Shown here: positions 9,087 to 17,712 of the stretch, piece by piece
Layout of the letters: each line of letters begins with the position of its first letter
Position numbering within the stretch: position 1 is the stretch's first letter
Source of the DNA: Microbacterium sp. EYE_78
GTDB taxonomy: Bacteria; Actinomycetota; Actinomycetes; Actinomycetales; Microbacteriaceae
DNA length: 64,000 bases
Assembly (NCBI RefSeq): GCF_023149035.1
Contig: NZ_JAHXMY010000002.1
Location: 1,240,001-1,304,000, forward strand
Reading direction: 5' to 3'
Translations under genes and position numbers: made by a program
The notes under the pieces: model-generated
What the model saw: the letters and a program-made list of their open reading frames with translations, nothing else
What the model was told of the DNA's origin: nothing
Database searches by the model: none

Positions 9087-10943
9087 TCAGGAATGCACGC
9101 GGCGTCGCAGGACCTCGATCCGCGCCTGCAGCTGGGCGACCGTGGCACGGGCCACCTCAGGACCGCCGCACACGCGCCGGAGCTCCGCGTGCACGGCCCC
9201 GTGCGGCTCGCCGCTCTGCCGCGCATACAGTCCGACCAGACTGTTCAACAGCTGACGCTGCTCGCGCAGGGTGCGGTGCAACGCGGGGGGCAGCGTGTGC
9301 TCAGGCTCCCCCGTCGCCTCCCGCGTGGTCTTCTCCTGCGCTTCGCGCGCGTGACGGTGCCGCGTCTGCCGCGACTGCCGCTGCATCAGCAATTCGTGCA
9401 CGTGTTCGGGCTCGAGCAGCCCCGGGATGCCGAGGAACTCCTCCTCCTCGAGCGTGCCGGGGACGGCGAGTTGGCCGAATTCCTTGCCGTCGTAGAGGAC
9501 GCGATCGAAGTGGGCCGACGAGCCGAGGGCCTGGAAGCTGCCCTCCTCGACGAGTGCGTCCGAGGCCTTGTCCTCGCGCTCTGCCTCCTCGAGGAGAGAG
9601 TCATCGAGACCGTCCTCGCCGTCCGACTCCCGGTCGAGTGCGTGGTCGCGCTCGCGCTCCATCTCGTTCGCGAGGGCGAGCAGCGGCGGGACGTTCGGCA
9701 GGAAGACGGATGCCGCCTCGCCCCGGCGGCGGGCGCGGACGAAGCGGCCGATCGCCTGCGCGAAGAACAGCGGGGTCGACGCACTGGTCGCGTAGACGCC
9801 GACGGCGAGCCGGGGGACGTCGACGCCCTCGGACACCATGCGGACGGCGACCATCCACCGGCTGGTGGACTGGGAGAAGGTCTCGATGCGTCCCGACGCC
9901 GCCTTGTCGTCGGACAGGACGACCGTCGTGGGTTCGCCGGTGATGTCGCGGAGGATCGCCGCGTAGGCGCGCGCCGCGGTCTGATCCGTCGCGATGACGA
10001 GGCCCCCGGCATCCGGCACGTCCTGACGCACCTCGGTGAGACGGCGGTCGGCGGAGCGGAGGACGGCCGAGATCCACTCGCCCTCGGGATTCAGCGCGGT
10101 TCGCCAGGCCTGCGAGTTGATGTCCTTCGTGTTGTCCTGCCCGAGGTGGGCCTCGTATTCGTCACCCGCCTTGGTGCGCCATTTCATCTGGCCCGCGTAG
10201 ACGTGGAAGAGGACGGGGCGGACGACGCCGTCGGCGAGCGCACGCCCATAGCCGTAGTTGTAGTCGGTGCGGGAGAGGCGGATGCCCTTGTCGTTCGGGT
10301 GGTACTCGACGAAGGGGATGGGCGCCGTGTCGCTGCGGAACGGCGTGCCGGACAGGAGCAGCCGGCGCGTCGCCCGCCCGTAGGCCTCGCGGAGCGCGTC
10401 GCCCCAGCTGAGGGCGTCGCCGCCGTGGTGCACCTCGTCCAGGATGACGAGGGCCCGCGAGTCCAGCACGAGACGTTCGTGGACGGATGCCTTCACCGCC
10501 ACCTGCGCATACGTCACCGCGACCCCGTGGTAGTGACGGGCCGGGGAGAAGTGCTTGTTGCTGAACCGCGGGTCGAGACGGAGCGAGACCCTTGCCGCGG
10601 CATCCGCCCACTGGGTCTTCAGGTGCTCGGTCGGGGCGACGACGATGATGCGGTCGATGATGCGACGTCGCATCAGCTCGCTGGCGAGGCGGAGGGCGAA
10701 TGTCGTCTTGCCGGCGCCGGGGGTCGCCGCGGCGAGGAAGTCCCGGGGGCCGCCGCCGACGCCGTCGGGCCCATCGGACTCGAAGTACTGCTCGAGCGCC
10801 TCGGCCTGCCAGGCTCGGAGGTTCTGGGCCGTGCCCCAGGGAGCACGCTGCGGGAAGGCGGGCGAGAGGTGCTCGGCGGCGAAGCTTCCGAAGTGGGCTT
10901 CCTGGTCGATGATGCCCTCCTCCATCGCCGTCTCGCCTGTCAC
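9087..10943 (-). CDS. SF2 DEAD/DEAH-type helicase, function unknown
   Basis: ATP-dependent helicase or translocase of 618 aa. Walker A is TPGAGKTT at 74-81, DEVH is at 169-172, SGT at 198-200, VSEGVDVPRL at 370-379, and motif VI QAIGRFVRARRR at 396-407. The type III restriction Res-subunit type of helicase core is visible. The region after 440 is charged and ends in a basic helix, with no recognised nuclease or methyltransferase. It has no restriction partner nearby, so it is a solitary helicase. The promoter region carries GTCGGTG, 8 nt, TATGGT, which resembles PafBC-dependent damage promoters. A repair role is my inference. Confidence 0.85.
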   Translation of the reverse strand: MTGETAMEEGIIDQEAHFGSFAAEHLSPAFPQRAPWGTAQNLRAWQAEALEQYFESDGPDGVGGGPRDFLAAATPGAGKTTFALRLASELMRRRIIDRIIVVAPTEHLKTQWADAAARVSLRLDPRFSNKHFSPARHYHGVAVTYAQVAVKASVHERLVLDSRALVILDEVHHGGDALSWGDALREAYGRATRRLLLSGTPFRSDTAPIPFVEYHPNDKGIRLSRTDYNYGYGRALADGVVRPVLFHVYAGQMKWRTKAGDEYEAHLGQDNTKDINSQAWRTALNPEGEWISAVLRSADRRLTEVRQDVPDAGGLVIATDQTAARAYAAILRDITGEPTTVVLSDDKAASGRIETFSQSTSRWMVAVRMVSEGVDVPRLAVGVYATSASTPLFFAQAIGRFVRARRRGEAASVFLPNVPPLLALANEMERERDHALDRESDGEDGLDDSLLEEAEREDKASDALVEEGSFQALGSSAHFDRVLYDGKEFGQLAVPGTLEEEEFLGIPGLLEPEHVHELLMQRQSRQTRHRHAREAQEKTTREATGEPEHTLPPALHRTLREQRQLLNSLVGLYARQSGEPHGAVHAELRRVCGGPEVARATVAQLQARIEVLRRRVHS

Positions 10944-10951
10944 GTCGATCC

Positions 10952-10974
10952 ACCATAGGCGCTCCCACCGACTG
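10952..10974 (-). promoter_or_regulatory. Candidate PafBC-type (RecA-NDp-like) promoter of the helicase gene
   Basis: On the minus strand CAGTCGGTG (10974-10966) is followed by exactly 8 nt and TATGGT (10957-10952). The pattern published for PafBC-dependent damage promoters is TTGTCRGTG-N8-TANNNT; here the last seven bases of the first element, the spacing and the -10 all fit. The -10 ends 8 nt before the GTG of the helicase. Confidence 0.5.
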
Positions 10975-11017
10975 TCGGCTCCGCGGACGGTCCGGGTACC
11001 CTCGACGCGGAGGTGCC

Positions 11018-11857
11018 ATGAGCGAGACCGAGCCTGATCCGGCTGACCACCGTTCGCCCTACGTCCCCAACGCGACCGCGCACCCCTGGCGGCGCATGGT
11101 GTCGATCGGCGATTCCTTCACCGAGGGCATCGGCGACCCCGAACCGTCCCGTGAGGGCGGGCACCGCGGCTGGGCGGACCGGGTGGCGGAAGTGCTCTCG
11201 GCGCAGGTCGAGGACTTCGCGTACGCGAACCTCGCCGTCCGCGGCAAGCTCATCCGGCAGATCGTGCAGACGCAGATCGAGCCCGCCCTCGCGCTGCGAC
11301 CCGACCTCATCACCTTCTCCGCCGGCGGCAACGACGTGATCCGTCCCGGCGGCGACCCCGACGCCGTCGCCGAACTCTTCGAGGATGCCGTCGCGCGCCT
11401 GTCGTCGCAGGGTGCGACGCTCCTCGTCTTCACCGCGATCGACACCGAGTTCACGCCCGTGTTCCGCGGCATCCGCGGACGCGTCGCGATCTACAACGAG
11501 AACATCCGTGCAATCGCCGACCGGTACGACTGCATCGTCGCCGACCAGTGGGCGCTCAAGGAGGTGCAGGACATGCGCTTCTTCGACGACGACCGCCTGC
11601 ACTACAACAGCCTCGGACACCACGAGGTCGCGCGCATGGTGCTCCGCGCGCTGAACGTGCCGAACGAGCTGCACCCCATGCAGCCCGACACCCTCCCGCC
11701 CATGACCTGGCGCGCCGCCCGCGCGAACGACCTCGTCTGGGCTCGCGAGTACTTCGTGCCGTGGGTGCTGCGGCGCCTGCGCCACCAGTCCTCCGGTGAT
11801 CACATCACCGCCAAGCGCCCCGACGCGCTTCCGTTCTCGAACCGCGTGGAGTCGTAG
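11018..11857 (+). CDS. SGNH/GDSL-family hydrolase
   Basis: Predicted esterase or lipase of 279 aa without a signal peptide. Block I GDSFTEG starts at 31 with Ser33 the likely nucleophile. Block III GGND is at 103-106. The DRLHYNSLGH stretch near 192-201 supplies the Asp/His pair. An N-terminal 25-residue extension and a 60-residue C-terminal tail flank the fold. GGAGG lies 5 nt before the ATG, with TACCCT at 10997-11002 as a possible -10. It is divergent from the helicase and nearly touches the convergent TrmH gene. The substrate is unknown. Confidence 0.85.
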   Translation: MSETEPDPADHRSPYVPNATAHPWRRMVSIGDSFTEGIGDPEPSREGGHRGWADRVAEVLSAQVEDFAYANLAVRGKLIRQIVQTQIEPALALRPDLITFSAGGNDVIRPGGDPDAVAELFEDAVARLSSQGATLLVFTAIDTEFTPVFRGIRGRVAIYNENIRAIADRYDCIVADQWALKEVQDMRFFDDDRLHYNSLGHHEVARMVLRALNVPNELHPMQPDTLPPMTWRAARANDLVWAREYFVPWVLRRLRHQSSGDHITAKRPDALPFSNRVES

Positions 11858-11863
11858 GCCGCC

Positions 11864-12655
11864 CTACCGGAGCGCCCAGAGCGCGACGGCCGACGCCGAG
11901 GCGACGTTCAGCGAGTCCACGCCGCCCGCCATCGGGATGGTGACGATCGTGTCGGCGGCGGCGAGCGCTGCCGCCGACAGCCCGTCGCCCTCCGAACCGA
12001 GCATGACCGCCAATCGCTCGGGACGCCTCGCAGCGAACGCGTCCAGGGGCACGGCGTCGGCGGCGAGCGCCATCGCGGCGAGATGGATGCCGGCCCGCGC
12101 GAACAGCGGGGCCGCGGCATCCCATTCGGGCAGTCGGGCCCACGGCACCTGGAAGACCGTCCCCATGCTGACGCGGACGCTCCGGCGATAGAGCGGGTCT
12201 CCGGACCGCGGCGTCACGAGCACCGCGTCGGCCCCCAGGGCGGCCGCGGCGCGGAAGGCGGCACCGACGTTCGTGTGATCGACGATGTCCTCGAGGACGA
12301 CCACCGTCCGCGCACCCGCGAGGAGGTCGGATGCCGCCGGCAGCACGGGCCGGTGCATCGCCGCCATCGCACCCCGGTGCACGGCGAAGCCGGTGAGCGC
12401 CTCGGCAACCCCGTCGGGGACGACGTACACGGGCGCATCCCCCGCCAGCGGCGCAGCATCCGCGACCCACTTCTCCTGCACGAGGACGGACCGCGGGCGG
12501 TGGCCCGCCGCGACCGCCCGCGCGATCACCTTCGCCGACTCGGCGATGTACAGGCCGCCCTCCGGTTCGAGCGCTCGCCGGAGCGCCGTGTCGGTCAGGT
12601 CGCGGTAGTCGTGCAGCCGCGGATCGGCGGGGTCGTCGATCCGAACGATGCGCAT
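11864..12655 (-). CDS. TrmH/SpoU-family RNA 2'-O-methyltransferase
   Basis: RNA methyltransferase of 263 aa. An N-terminal substrate-binding domain (about 1-105) precedes a SPOUT knot with motif 1 HTNVGAAFRAAAALGADAVL, motif 2 LGSEGDGL and motif 3 IPMAGGVDSLNVASASAVAL near the C-terminus. This pattern fits 2'-O-ribose methylation of tRNA or 23S rRNA; the exact target cannot be told. The ATG of MRIVRIDD was chosen because homology starts there; an in-frame extension of 26 codons is out of character. Convergent with the SGNH gene and divergent from Sir2. Confidence 0.9.
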   Translation of the reverse strand: MRIVRIDDPADPRLHDYRDLTDTALRRALEPEGGLYIAESAKVIARAVAAGHRPRSVLVQEKWVADAAPLAGDAPVYVVPDGVAEALTGFAVHRGAMAAMHRPVLPAASDLLAGARTVVVLEDIVDHTNVGAAFRAAAALGADAVLVTPRSGDPLYRRSVRVSMGTVFQVPWARLPEWDAAAPLFARAGIHLAAMALAADAVPLDAFAARRPERLAVMLGSEGDGLSAAALAAADTIVTIPMAGGVDSLNVASASAVALWALR

Positions 12656-12731
12656 GCCTTCATGCTGGCACGACCACGCTGTGACGCCCGCGAAACCGGG
12701 ACGGCGTAGGCTCGAACGTCGAGGAGGAGCC

Positions 12732-13574
12732 ATGACCGTGCTGGACGTCGACGCCGCGGCGGCGGTCGACCGCGCGGTCGATGCCCTCGCCGGTCACCGC
12801 GTCGCGGTGCTTACCGGCGCAGGCGTCTCGACGGACTCCGGCATCCCGGACTACCGCGGCAAAGGTGCGCCGGTGCGCACCCCGATGACCGCGCAGCAAT
12901 TCCTCGCCGACGATGCATCCCGGCGCCGGTACTGGGTCGGCAGCCATCTGGGCTGGCGGACCTTCGCGGCAGCCGCACCCAACGACGGTCACCGGGCGAT
13001 CGCCGACCTGGAGCGAGCAGGAGTCGCCAGCGGCGTCATCACCCAGAACGTCGACGGCCTGCATCTGCGCGCCGGCAGCCGACGGGTCGTCGAGCTGCAC
13101 GGCACGATGCGTCGGGTGACGTGTCTGCACTGCGGCCAGGTGTTCGACCGTCGCGACCTCGCGGAGCGCATCGAACGCGACAACCCGTGGATCACCGTGC
13201 CGGAGAACGTCGAGCTGGGCCCCGATGGCGACGTCCTCCCCTCTGCCGGCGACGACTTCGTGGTGCCCGCGTGCTCGGTGTGCGGAGGCGTCCTGAAGCC
13301 CGAGGTCGTCTTCTTCGGCGAGTTCATCCCCGTCGAGAAGTTCCGTGAGGCGGAGCAGCTCGTCCGCGGGAGCACGGCGCTGCTCATCGCGGGGTCCTCG
13401 CTCGTCGTGAACTCCGGCATCCGCCTGCTCGACCGCGCCCGCAGGCGCAAGCTGCCGGTGGTCATCGTCAACCGCGGCGAGACACGGGGCGACGCGCGCG
13501 CCACCGTCAAGATCGACGCCGGCACCTCGGAGGTCCTGACGACCCTCGCGGCAGCGCTGGCCGGCCGCAGCTGA
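12732..13574 (+). CDS. Sir2-family NAD-dependent protein deacylase
   Basis: Removes acyl groups from lysines using NAD+, 280 aa. The NAD-binding motif GAGVSTDSGIPDYRG is at 29-43, TQNVDGLH and the catalytic-His motif ELHGTM follow, and the zinc ribbon is C-x2-C (CLHC) plus C-x2-C (CSVC) separated by about 45 residues. GSSLVVNSG and IVNRGETRGD complete the Rossmann fold. GAGGAGGAG is 3 nt before the ATG, and TAGGCT at 12706-12711 is a possible -10. It is followed by a histidine phosphatase gene on the same strand. Confidence 0.95.
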   Translation: MTVLDVDAAAAVDRAVDALAGHRVAVLTGAGVSTDSGIPDYRGKGAPVRTPMTAQQFLADDASRRRYWVGSHLGWRTFAAAAPNDGHRAIADLERAGVASGVITQNVDGLHLRAGSRRVVELHGTMRRVTCLHCGQVFDRRDLAERIERDNPWITVPENVELGPDGDVLPSAGDDFVVPACSVCGGVLKPEVVFFGEFIPVEKFREAEQLVRGSTALLIAGSSLVVNSGIRLLDRARRRKLPVVIVNRGETRGDARATVKIDAGTSEVLTTLAAALAGRS

Positions 13575-13597
13575 ACGCCCGGTCGACGCGCCCCACG

Positions 13598-13603
13598 TAG
13601 GCT
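13598..13603 (+). promoter_or_regulatory. -10 box of the histidine phosphatase gene
   Basis: TAGGCT ends 6 nt before the GTG start and no ribosome-binding site is visible, so the transcript is probably leaderless. Confidence 0.45.
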
Positions 13604-13609
13604 CGACGG

Positions 13610-14215
13610 GTGACGATCCTCACCCTCGTGCGCCACGGCGAGACCGACTGGAACCTGCACCGACGCATCCAGGGCTCCAGCGACATCCCCCTGAACGACA
13701 CCGGACGCGCGCAGGCTCGTGCCGCCGGCCTCGAGCTCGCCGACACCCTCGATCCGCACGCGCCCACCGTGATCGCCTCGAGCGACCTCGCCCGGGCGCA
13801 CGAGACGGCACGCATCATCGCCGAGGTGTTGGATCTCGCAGAGCCGGTCACCTATCCCGCGCTGCGGGAGCGCGGATACGGGGATGCCGAGGGGCTGACC
13901 GACGTCGAGTTCTTCGACCGCTGGGGACCGTGGCACACGGCCGAGGTGCCCGGAGCCGAGCCCTGGCCTGATGTCACCGCGCGGGCGCTCAGCGGCATCC
14001 GCGAGGCCGTCGCGGACGCGCGCCGTCTGACCTCGCCCGCGTCTGCGCAGGTGATCGCCGTCGCGCACGGCGCGCTCATCCGGATGGTCATCTCCCACGC
14101 GACTGCCGGCGAGTTCCCGGAGCCGGGCCACAAGCTCGCCAACGGCTCGGCGCACACCTTCCGGTTCGAGCGCGACCGGCTGTCGCTGCTGACCTCGTCA
14201 GCCCTCCCCGTCTGA
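13610..14215 (+). CDS. Histidine phosphatase family protein
   Basis: Phosphoglycerate-mutase-like phosphatase of 201 aa. The RHG signature LVRHGETDWN starts near residue 6 with His9 the phospho-acceptor. The second catalytic His lies in VAHGALIRM near 150. The length and absence of glycolytic-mutase insertions argue for a phosphatase rather than glycolytic GpmA. GTG start preceded by TAGGCT at 6 nt. Ends 1 nt from the convergent acyl-CoA dehydrogenase gene. Confidence 0.9.
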   Translation: MTILTLVRHGETDWNLHRRIQGSSDIPLNDTGRAQARAAGLELADTLDPHAPTVIASSDLARAHETARIIAEVLDLAEPVTYPALRERGYGDAEGLTDVEFFDRWGPWHTAEVPGAEPWPDVTARALSGIREAVADARRLTSPASAQVIAVAHGALIRMVISHATAGEFPEPGHKLANGSAHTFRFERDRLSLLTSSALPV

Positions 14216-14216
14216 C

Positions 14217-15383
14217 TCAGGCGAGCCCGAGCGACCGCGCGATCAGCAGCAGCTGCACCTCGGTCGTCCCCTCACCCACCTCGAGGATCTTCGAGTCGCG
14301 GTAGTGCCGCGCCACGGGGTACTCGTTGATGAACCCGTTGCCTCCGAAGATCTGGGTCGCGTCGCGGGCGTTGTCCATCGCGGCATCGCTCGAGGTCATC
14401 TTCGCGATCGCCGCCTCGGTCTTGAACGGGCGCCCCGCATCGCGCAGCCGGGCCGCGTGCAGCCACGCGAGCCGCGACACATGCACGCGCTGCTGCATCC
14501 GCGCGATCATGAACTGGATGCTCTGGCGGCTGCCGAGCGTCTCGCCGAACACGACCCGGCTGTTCGCGTAGTCGATCGCCGCCTCGAGGCATCCCTCTGC
14601 CGCACCGGTGGCGAGCGCCGCGATCGCGATGCGGCCCTCGTCGAGGATGTGCAGGAAGCCCGCGAACCCGCGACCTCGCTCGCCCAGGAGGTTCGCCTCG
14701 GGGACGCGGACGCCCTGGAAGGACAGCGGATGCGTGTCGCTGGCGTGCCAGCCCACCTTGTCGTACGCCGGCCCCACCGTGAACCCGGGGGTGCCGTTCG
14801 GGACGATGATCGTCGAGACCTCGCGGCGCTCCGCGCCAGGATCGCTCGTGACGGCCGTGACCGTCACGAACCGGGTGATCGCGGTGCCGGAGTTCGTGAT
14901 GAACTGCTTCGCACCGTCGATCACCCACTCGTCGCCGTCGAGGCGCGCGGTCGTGCGGGTGGCCCCGGCATCCGATCCCGCCTCGGGCTCGGTCAGACCG
15001 AAGCCGGCGAGCGCGCGTCCGGCGAGGAGGTCGGGCAGATGCTCCTCGCGCTGCGCGTCGGTGCCGAAGCGGAAGATCGGCATCGCGCCGAGGCTGACAC
15101 CCGCCTCCAGCGTGATCGCGATGGACTGGTCGACCCGGGCGAGCGCCTCGATGGCGAGGCCCAGGGTGGTGTAGTCGCCGCCCTGACCGCCCACCTCGTC
15201 GGGGAACGGGAGTCCGAACAGTCCCATGTCGCCCATCTGCGCGACGATGTCCAACGGCAGCGTCTTGGTGCGGTCCGCCTCGTACGAGACCGGAGCGACG
15301 ACCTCGTCGGCGAACGAGCGTACCAGCCCGGCGAGCTCGACCTGCTCCTCGCTGAGGTCGTATCCGTGCAGCGACAGAGTCAT
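14217..15383 (-). CDS. Acyl-CoA dehydrogenase, probably acting on branched-chain acyl-CoA
   Basis: FAD enzyme of 388 aa that oxidises acyl-CoA to enoyl-CoA. The middle-domain signature GLTEPEAGSDAGAT and the C-terminal block QIFGGNGFINEYPVARHYRD with the EGTTEVQ loop near the end are typical. It is the last gene of the branched-chain keto-acid dehydrogenase operon and overlaps E2 by 4 nt (ATGA). Context therefore suggests isobutyryl-, isovaleryl- or 2-methylbutyryl-CoA as substrate. That is inferred from the operon, not from residues. Confidence 0.92.
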   Translation of the reverse strand: MTLSLHGYDLSEEQVELAGLVRSFADEVVAPVSYEADRTKTLPLDIVAQMGDMGLFGLPFPDEVGGQGGDYTTLGLAIEALARVDQSIAITLEAGVSLGAMPIFRFGTDAQREEHLPDLLAGRALAGFGLTEPEAGSDAGATRTTARLDGDEWVIDGAKQFITNSGTAITRFVTVTAVTSDPGAERREVSTIIVPNGTPGFTVGPAYDKVGWHASDTHPLSFQGVRVPEANLLGERGRGFAGFLHILDEGRIAIAALATGAAEGCLEAAIDYANSRVVFGETLGSRQSIQFMIARMQQRVHVSRLAWLHAARLRDAGRPFKTEAAIAKMTSSDAAMDNARDATQIFGGNGFINEYPVARHYRDSKILEVGEGTTEVQLLLIARSLGLA

Positions 15384-16705
15384 GCGAGCACCATCGCCCG
15401 TCCCGGCTCGCGGAGGACATCGGCGACGTCCGTCACGAAGCGAGCCGCCTCGGCACCGTCCACGAGCCGGTGGTCGAACGACAGGCTGAGGGTCATCACG
15501 TCGCGCAGGGCGACCTGCCCCTCGTGCTCCCAGGGCCGACGCTGGACGGCGCCGAGCCCCAGGATGCCGGCCTCGCCGGGAACGAGGATGGGCGTTCCGG
15601 CGTCGACGCCGAAGACGCCGTAGTTCGTGATGGAGAACGTGCCGCCCGAGAGGTCAGCGGGCGTGGCCTTGCCGGCGCGCGCCGTCTCGGCGACGCCGCG
15701 GATGGCGTCCGACAGCTCGACGAGCGACATACTGCCGGCATCCTTCACCGACGGCACGACCAGTCCGCGGTCGGTGGCCGCCGCGATCCCGAGGTTGACG
15801 CGTCCGAACCGGATGATCTCCCCGGCCGCGTCATCCCACCGCGCATTGAGCTCGGGAGAGCGTCGCAGTGCGAGGCAGACCGCCTTGGCCGCGACGGCCA
15901 TGATCCCGATGCGGTGCTCTGCGAAGCGACGGTCTGCGCGCAGGCCATCGACGAGGGCGACGGATGCCGTCACGTCGACCGTCAGGAACGTCGACGCATG
16001 CGGTGCGGTGAACGCCGATCGCACCATGGCCTCGGCCGTGTGCTTGCGGACGCCCCGGATCGGGATGCGTTCGTCCTCCGGGGTGTGGGCCGCGCGCATC
16101 GTCGTCACCGGGGCGACGGCGGCGGGCTCGGTCTGCGACGCGTACGCCTCGACGTCCTCGCGGGTGATGATCCCGGTGACGCCGGATGCGGCAACGAGGT
16201 CGAGGTCCACGCCGAGGTCCTTCGCGAACTTGCGCACCGGGGGCGTCGACCGCGGGCGGTCGCGGAGCTCTCGCTCGGGTGGGGCATCGACGATCGCGTC
16301 GTGCGGGGCCGCCTCGCGCACGGCCGTGTCCACGGTGCCTGCGGACGACGCAGACCGGGCACGGCGCTGCGGGCGGGCCGCGGCGCGGGGAGCCGCACCG
16401 TATCCGACGAGGTTCGGCTCGCGCTTCTCCTCGGTCGCCGCAGGGGTCGGCCCGGGGGTCTCGCCGCCGTCGACGTCGAACGAGATCAGCACCTCCCCGA
16501 CCGGGACGACATCGCCCTCGGCGTGACGCAGCGCCGCGACCGTCCCGGCGAACGGGGACGGGAGTTCGACGACGGCCTTCGCCGTCTCGACCTCGGCGAT
16601 CGTCTGGTTCAGCGTGACGACATCGCCCTCCGCGACGTGCCACTGCACGATCTCGGCCTCGACGAGCCCCTCGCCCAGGTCCGGGAGCAGGAAGTCCGTG
16701 CTCAC
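15380..16705 (-). CDS. Branched-chain 2-oxo acid dehydrogenase E2 (dihydrolipoyl acyltransferase)
   Basis: E2 core of the keto-acid dehydrogenase complex, 441 aa. One lipoyl domain (about 4-78) has the modified lysine at 43 in VETAKA. An Ala/Pro-rich linker leads to a peripheral-subunit-binding domain (VRKFAKDLGVDLDLVAASG, about 150-185) and the acyltransferase domain, ending with the catalytic FDHRLVDGAEAA motif. GTG was chosen as start because it overlaps the E1 beta stop by 4 nt and the lipoyl domain begins there. No E3 (dihydrolipoamide dehydrogenase) gene is adjacent, so E3 must come from elsewhere. Confidence 0.93.
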   Translation of the reverse strand: MSTDFLLPDLGEGLVEAEIVQWHVAEGDVVTLNQTIAEVETAKAVVELPSPFAGTVAALRHAEGDVVPVGEVLISFDVDGGETPGPTPAATEEKREPNLVGYGAAPRAAARPQRRARSASSAGTVDTAVREAAPHDAIVDAPPERELRDRPRSTPPVRKFAKDLGVDLDLVAASGVTGIITREDVEAYASQTEPAAVAPVTTMRAAHTPEDERIPIRGVRKHTAEAMVRSAFTAPHASTFLTVDVTASVALVDGLRADRRFAEHRIGIMAVAAKAVCLALRRSPELNARWDDAAGEIIRFGRVNLGIAAATDRGLVVPSVKDAGSMSLVELSDAIRGVAETARAGKATPADLSGGTFSITNYGVFGVDAGTPILVPGEAGILGLGAVQRRPWEHEGQVALRDVMTLSLSFDHRLVDGAEAARFVTDVADVLREPGRAMVLA

Positions 16706-17712
16706 GCGGTCACCTCCGAGTAGCTCGACGGCCGGCCCATGACCTGGTCGACGGCATCCAGGATGCGGTCGAGATCGGGCAGATGGTGATGCTCCAGCTT
16801 GGACGGCGGGTACGGCACGTCGTGCCCCGTGACCCGCAGCGGCGGCGCCTCGAGGTAGTGGAAGCACTTCTCGGTGACGCTCGCGATCACCTCCGCCGCC
16901 ACGCCGCCTTCGCGCGAGGCCTCATGGGTGACCACGACGCGGCCGGTCCGGCGGACCGACGCCGCGACGGTGGCGTAGTCGACGGGCGAGATCGAGCGGA
17001 GATCGATGACCTCGAGCGAGACGCCCTCGTCCTCGGCGGCGATCGCGGCATCCATCGCCGTCGTCACCTGCGCGCCGTAGGTGAGCACCGTGACGTCCGT
17101 CCCCTCACGGACGACTCTGGCGAGGCCCAGCGGTGCCGCGTCGGCGACATCGCCGTCGAGGTCGACCTCGCCCTTCGAGTGATAGAGCCGCTTGGGCTCG
17201 AAGAACACGACGGGGTCGTCGGACGCGATCGCCTGACGGAGCATCGTGTAGGCGTCCTGCGGATTCGACACCGCGACCACGCGCAGGCCCGCCGTGTGCA
17301 CGAAGTACGCCTCGGGTGACTCGGAGTGGTGCTCGGCCGCCCCCACGCCCCCGGCCCAGGGGATGCGGATGGTGATCGGCATCTTCACGCGCCCCTGCGT
17401 GCGGTAGTGCAGCTTCGCGACCTGGCTGACGATCTGGTCGAAGGCGGGGTACACGAAGCCGTCGAACTGGATCTCGACGACGGGGCGGAAGCCGCGGAAG
17501 GCCAGCCCGACGGCGGTCCCGACGATGCCGGACTCGGCCAGCGGCGTGTCGACGACGCGTCGCGGCCCGAACTCCTTCTGCAGGCCGTCGGTGATGCGGA
17601 AGACGCCGCCGAGCTTGCCGATGTCCTCGCCCATGATGAGGACGCGGTCGTCGGCGGCGAGGGTGTCGCGGAGGGCGGCGTTCAGCGCCTTGCCCATGGT
17701 CATCTCGGTCAT
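16702..17712 (-). CDS. Branched-chain 2-oxo acid dehydrogenase E1 beta subunit
   Basis: Beta subunit of the thiamine-diphosphate decarboxylase component, 336 aa. The N-terminal MTMGKALNAALRDTLAADDR and MGEDIGKLGGVFRIT segments and the AEHHSESPEAYFVHTAGLRV block match the E1 beta family of branched-chain rather than pyruvate complexes. Overlaps E1 alpha and E2 by 4 nt each, which ties all subunits to one mRNA. Products are branched-chain acyl-CoAs, used as primers for iso/anteiso fatty acids or for catabolism. Confidence 0.95.
   Translation of the reverse strand: MTEMTMGKALNAALRDTLAADDRVLIMGEDIGKLGGVFRITDGLQKEFGPRRVVDTPLAESGIVGTAVGLAFRGFRPVVEIQFDGFVYPAFDQIVSQVAKLHYRTQGRVKMPITIRIPWAGGVGAAEHHSESPEAYFVHTAGLRVVAVSNPQDAYTMLRQAIASDDPVVFFEPKRLYHSKGEVDLDGDVADAAPLGLARVVREGTDVTVLTYGAQVTTAMDAAIAAEDEGVSLEVIDLRSISPVDYATVAASVRRTGRVVVTHEASREGGVAAEVIASVTEKCFHYLEAPPLRVTGHDVPYPPSKLEHHHLPDLDRILDAVDQVMGRPSSYSEVTA

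Noticed and set aside
9037..9255. Small plus-strand frame beginning MPECRNCQHFGDPN, cysteine-bearing
   Set aside because: Most of it overlaps the 3' end of the helicase and turns into Arg/Ser/Thr-rich shadow sequence; no ribosome-binding site.
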